From NCBI GenBank assembly GCA_019925095.2, contig CM034402.1:13217501-13281500 (forward strand): DNA of 64,000 nucleotides. The letters run 5' to 3'. A program made the position numbers and the translations under genes. Shown piece by piece: positions 60,240 through 64,000 of this stretch; within the stretch, counting starts at the first letter, position 1; every line of letters starts with the position of its first letter. The DNA comes from Dendrolimus kikuchii. Lineage: Eukaryota; Arthropoda; Insecta; Lepidoptera; Lasiocampidae. Under the pieces are notes generated by a model. It was not told where the DNA came from. It saw only the letters and a list, made by a program, of their open reading frames with translations, and did not search any database.

Positions 60240-61120
60240 TGAAATATTTTCTTGTTTTAGTGGCAATTTAGACATGATTAATATGGCATTTATTATGATG
60301 TTATGAATGATTGATCACGTAAGTTTATGTTTAAAGTCTTAAGTTGGCTGTCGAGAATATTTCATGGTATGGTTAATTGCAAATTGTTAACTAAGTACTG
60401 TATTGGTGTCTCAAGAGGTTATATGAAACTTATAGTACGAAAGTAAGGGGATCCTCGTGTGTCCAGTTAGGTATGAACTACATCTGGCATAGTGGAAATA
60501 TCGATAATTCGTATAACTTGATCGATTCAATTGATTAGAAAATTGTTACATGTAACTTTTTAACTAGCATGTGTTGCATTATTATTGGCTGAAAATTGAA
60601 GATTAATCTTTTGCTGTGTCATTTTTATTTAATTTATAAAATTAATTAGAAATGAGCATGATTTAGTAGTGCAATGCGTGCCATAATTTTTTTACCATTC
60701 TTCCTTTTAATGCCAGGCGCCGGATCTAATATGTAAGTAGTACTTATGATACTAGCTCATTACTAGGTTCAAAATTCCCTATAGTTCTAAGACAATGGAC
60801 AGTGAGTGTAACTGCCATACTAGTTTAAGGCAGATTACATACACCTCACAACATTATCCTTTATTGTCTGCACATGATAATTGTAACTATATTCACATTA
60901 GGCCAGAAAACAGTCTACGTAGTGCATACTTTCCGGCTAGGATTCGCACCCATGTTATTGAATGAGACGCTGGTTCCTTGCTCATGGAGTTACGGTGAAT
61001 TATCACAACCAAATAAAGTGGTTAAGAAATTAAAAGCATTACAAGTCGGTATAAATTATAGTATAAATATTCTATAGCACACAAGAATGAATAAATCATA
61101 CGGTCTATATTTATTTGTTA
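60240..61120. other. Intergenic; possible minus-strand SINE head
   Basis: The inverse of 60905-61000 contains GGGTGCGAATCCTAGCCGG (box B-like) and CGTAACTCCATGAGCAAGG (weak box A-like). Otherwise AT-rich. Confidence 0.35.
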
Positions 61121-61320
61121 CTAGCTGACCCGTGCCCACTTCGCTGGGCATCAGAAAAAAATAAAAAAATACTTATTATTAATCACAATCGAATATACCC
61201 TATGTCACAGAAAACTAATGTAGCTTTCTACTGGTGAAAGAATTTTCAAAATCGGTTTAGTAGATCCAGAGATTACCCCCTACAACGTCACCAACTCACA
61301 GGCTTTACCTCTTTATTTTT
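61121..61320 (-). mobile_element. Short Helitron, right end decayed
   Basis: A|CTAGCTGACCCGTGCCCAC at the left (inverse of a Helitron 3' end), TTTACCTCTTTATTTTTTAT at the right. Confidence 0.65.
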
Positions 61321-61374
61321 TATTGAGTTTAATTACCTACTAAACGAATTCAAAACATACACATTTAAACATAC

Positions 61375-61844
61375 CGACACAGAAATGCGCACACCTGCAG
61401 GTCGTAAAACGCAGTTTTGTTGCCACCGGATTTAGGAATTCTTTTGTTCACTTTGTGTTTAGAATTTGTAGTTCAGAAAACATGCTATTATTTTTCTATT
61501 TCTTTTATGGCCGTCATTTAGTGTCGAAGTAATCCTTGCTTGCCAAGTGTGCGGATTAACTCGGTGAACATGGTCCTTTGTTCTATTATACAGTTTAGTA
61601 TAAAACAATGACCGGACGGAGGGGTGAGGCAGTCAAGCGACGACTACGATACGAGTAAGAGGTGTGTAGTACATTCGAAGAGCGATATAGTGACATTCTT
61701 TGCGCGTGTTATTGATCGTGCAGATTGTAACAAGTAGTGTCTAGTTTTATTTGTACCTGTTTTATACGTGTTTGTACAGTTCTAATAAATTTTATAGTAA
61801 TTCCAACGGCATTTTTAATTCGAGTCCTATGTAGCTCGTAACAA
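61375..61844 (+). mobile_element. Solo LTR (about 470 bp), degraded left end
   Basis: The right end is CTCGTAACA; the left end has lost the TGTTAC consensus, but ATAC flanks both sides (61371-61374 and 61845-61848). The interior matches the LTR at 39244-39755 in reverse (GGAGGGGTGAGGCAGTC, TTTGCGCGTGTTATTGATCG). Confidence 0.8.
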
Positions 61845-61849
61845 TACCT

Positions 61850-62680
61850 TAGGTTTAAATCTCATGGAACTACAGGTACAAACAACATAATTATCTCATC
61901 CTAGGAAATCGACGAAATAGTTAATTATGTTGAAGTATAATTTCCTTTAAAGATTTTTCTGTACAATATTTATAAAAATAAATTTAATTTGATTCCAATG
62001 ATTTGATATACCTAACAGATTTTCAAAGTACAAAAACATCTTTACCTTTACATTTGAATAGTACATCGTAATTCGTTTGAAGAGCAAGCTCTTATAATTA
62101 GGATAATTAGCAAAGATTTAACGTTGGAGCTTCAATGAAAATAAATTTCCCTTTTCTCATTATCCTTCTAATGAATAGCTTCTGATATGTCTAGGCATTG
62201 TTCGTTTTTTACGCAGGAATTTATATTTCTAAGAAATTGGAATGCTATCTAAAAAATATTCAATATATGTATTACGCCTTTGAATTTTCCATCTTAGTAT
62301 GTGGTTTCTTTTATATCTTTTTTACAGACATATCACTCTTATGTCAAGTTCCGGTTTTGCAATATATTAGTTAATTTTATCCAAATTTTCTTTTAATTAA
62401 TTTACTTAGTAGTAGCTGTCCTGGATCAGGAATCCATCTTAACACTTGGTGAAATTAGGTACGTGGGTCGAGTATAGCCACCTTAAGATTACATGTCACT
62501 TTTTCATAGTTTTTAAAATAAGGGGATAAGTTAGGGCTTTTTTAAATAAAGGGTATCTATTAATCTTTCATACTACATAAAAAGAAAGAACGAGAATATA
62601 ATAGACGACTTTAAGATATTTAAACGTTTTTATAAAATGGGAAAATGGTCACATTTGCGACAATGTAGGTAAATATGTTA
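61850..62680. other. Intergenic, no gene recognised
   Basis: AT-rich, no repeat terminus or exon recognised. Confidence 0.35.
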
Positions 62681-62687
62681 TATGGGA

Positions 62688-62998
62688 ATCCGTGCAGGAA
62701 CGGAGAAATAATACAATTTCCTGCGGCCGGGCAGCCTGACGTAAGAGGCAGCAAAACAACCCACAGCCAGGTGGTAGGGCATTTGCCCAACTGGATGGCT
62801 GCCATCTCTGGTCTAAAATATGTCGCTACAAAAACCTTAAGTTGTGTTCTGGCATTAGTGACCAGGTTCCAGTCTCCCTTAAGAGAGCAGCAGTGCATTT
62901 GTAGCACCTTTGGTGTTGCAAATGTCCATAGGCGACGGTCACCGCTTTCCATCAAGTGGGCCGTCTACCTGTCTGCTGAACTCCCGCTATAAAAAAAG
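62688..62998 (+). mobile_element. 310-bp SINE-like repeat, family A
   Basis: ATCCGTGCAGGAACGGAG to CTGCTGAACTCCCGCTAT plus poly(A). Full length. Confidence 0.88.
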
Positions 62999-63490
62999 AA
63001 TGTTTATCTATATTTAGTGTATGTATAATTGCGGACTTTTTTAATTACCACCAAAGAAAAATAAAACATAAGTTTGAAAATTGTATTAATATTTTTATTT
63101 AGGATTGTACAGGTTTTAAGCTTGGTAATCCAACAATAAACATCACACTAGATAATAAGCAACTTACAATCACTTAAAGAGCTAATAAACTATTAAGAAG
63201 ATACACTAAAGTTGAAAAAGATTGAATTAGGATTAGTCTTAGCGCAACTAGAAATAGATCTTGTAACAAAATGGCAATAACGCATGCGACAAATATGGTC
63301 ACTCGTTGGCCATATTTTCAGTCACTAATATTTTTTAGAAAATTTACTCTATTGATAAACACATTGATAATTGACGAAAAGCACATAAAAAATAGAACTA
63401 CTGTCCTACATGACAATATCAACAGAAAAAAATAAAATCGTAAAACAATAAAACTACAGCGTCTTGTAATTAAAGTTACTTGTGATTTTT
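62999..63490. other. Intergenic, no gene recognised
   Basis: AT-rich, featureless to my reading. Confidence 0.35.
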
Positions 63491-63504
63491 ATAATACCGA
63501 CACA

Positions 63505-64000
63505 ACTTTCTTTTTTTTTGAGGCGGGGGAAATGCATTTCGCACACTACCGGGTTGTTTGCTAGGGATTGGACCAAAGCAATGAGAGGTGAAGCCAACGA
63601 ATAGCCACCAGAGTCAATCGCCGGCATGTGTGGAAACTCGCTACGCAATACTCCACTAAAACCACCCTCCTCCCATGTGCCTCGCGCTTATGGCAAGAAG
63701 AGCGTGAGACTTAGAACGTAGTTACGCCCACGCTGATCCTAGCGCATCAGTGCTTGAGAGTGCCCCGGGAAGCAGGACAGACACTTCAAAAACATCAACA
63801 GGGGGATGACTCGTCTGCTCCCTAGAAGCTGGAGTGCCCTGCAGTGGTATTAGAGGAAGGAGATCTTGCACATATCTGTGTCTCCGGAACCCCGACACAA
63901 CCGTTCTTTACAATGACATTGGGCAACTGGCGTCAGCGTGAGAGGGATAGCGGGTGCGTGGTTCGAATACTAGTAGTCCTGCTGGCGAACTTTTAGCGAC
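63505..64000 (-). mobile_element. 3' end of a second R1-like LINE, running off the window
   Basis: The inverse of 63505-63745 matches 4610-4860 (GGGCGTAACTACGTTCTAAG, GCACATGGGA, CATTTCCCCCGCCT). The remaining 250 bp is GC-rich 3' UTR; any coding part lies beyond 64000. Confidence 0.78.

Overview
The window looks like nuclear DNA of a lepidopteran insect (moth or butterfly). The evidence is an AT-rich, intron-bearing eukaryotic sequence, a lepidopteran-type odorant receptor, dense tRNA-headed SINEs, very many short Helitrons (TC...CTAG ends, inserted between A and T) and R1-, RTE- and Jockey-like retrotransposon debris. It is not prokaryotic: there are no operons, rRNAs, CRISPR arrays or convincing true tRNA genes.

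Two multi-exon host genes can be rebuilt from start to stop, although neither is a single open frame. On the minus strand, 11076 down to 1739, lies a ten-exon pickpocket-type DEG/ENaC sodium channel subunit (506 codons). Every splice junction keeps phase, and the HG motif, TM1, Cys-rich ectodomain and G-x-S/TM2 region are all present. On the plus strand, 43354 to 57292, lies a six-exon odorant receptor (398 codons), also intact. Both are chemosensory or sensory membrane proteins; I see no sign that they are co-regulated.

Almost everything else is mobile DNA. Layout: 1-1.7 kb, no gene recognised; 1.7-11.1 kb, pickpocket gene with two solo LTRs, an R1-like fragment, SINEs, Helitrons and MITEs confined to introns; 11.1-24.5 kb, MITEs (including a pogo/Tigger-like one with perfect TA duplication), a non-LTR protein fragment, and an RTE insertion nested inside a TTAA-flanked MITE; 24.5-25.2 kb, a solo LTR carrying heat-shock-element-like sites beside a TATA box; 27.1-28.7 kb, a 1.56-kb poly(A) retrocopy with 20-bp target duplication; 29-42 kb, mariner, RTE and Jockey fragments, SINEs and Helitrons; 43.3-57.3 kb, the odorant receptor, whose fourth intron holds a Helitron with an internal minisatellite and a 3.8-kb DNA transposon with perfect 23-bp inverted repeats and a nearly intact transposase-like gene of a family I cannot name; 57.3-60.3 kb, coding-looking minus-strand pieces of an unidentified, probably broken gene; 60.3-64 kb, SINE, solo LTR and the 3' end of a second R1-like element.

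The least described items are the microsatellite-embedded DNA transposon, the HSE-bearing solo LTR, the shared ATAC/ATAT target of five solo LTRs, and the minisatellite-carrying Helitrons. All coordinates and splice sites were read by eye; no database search was run.
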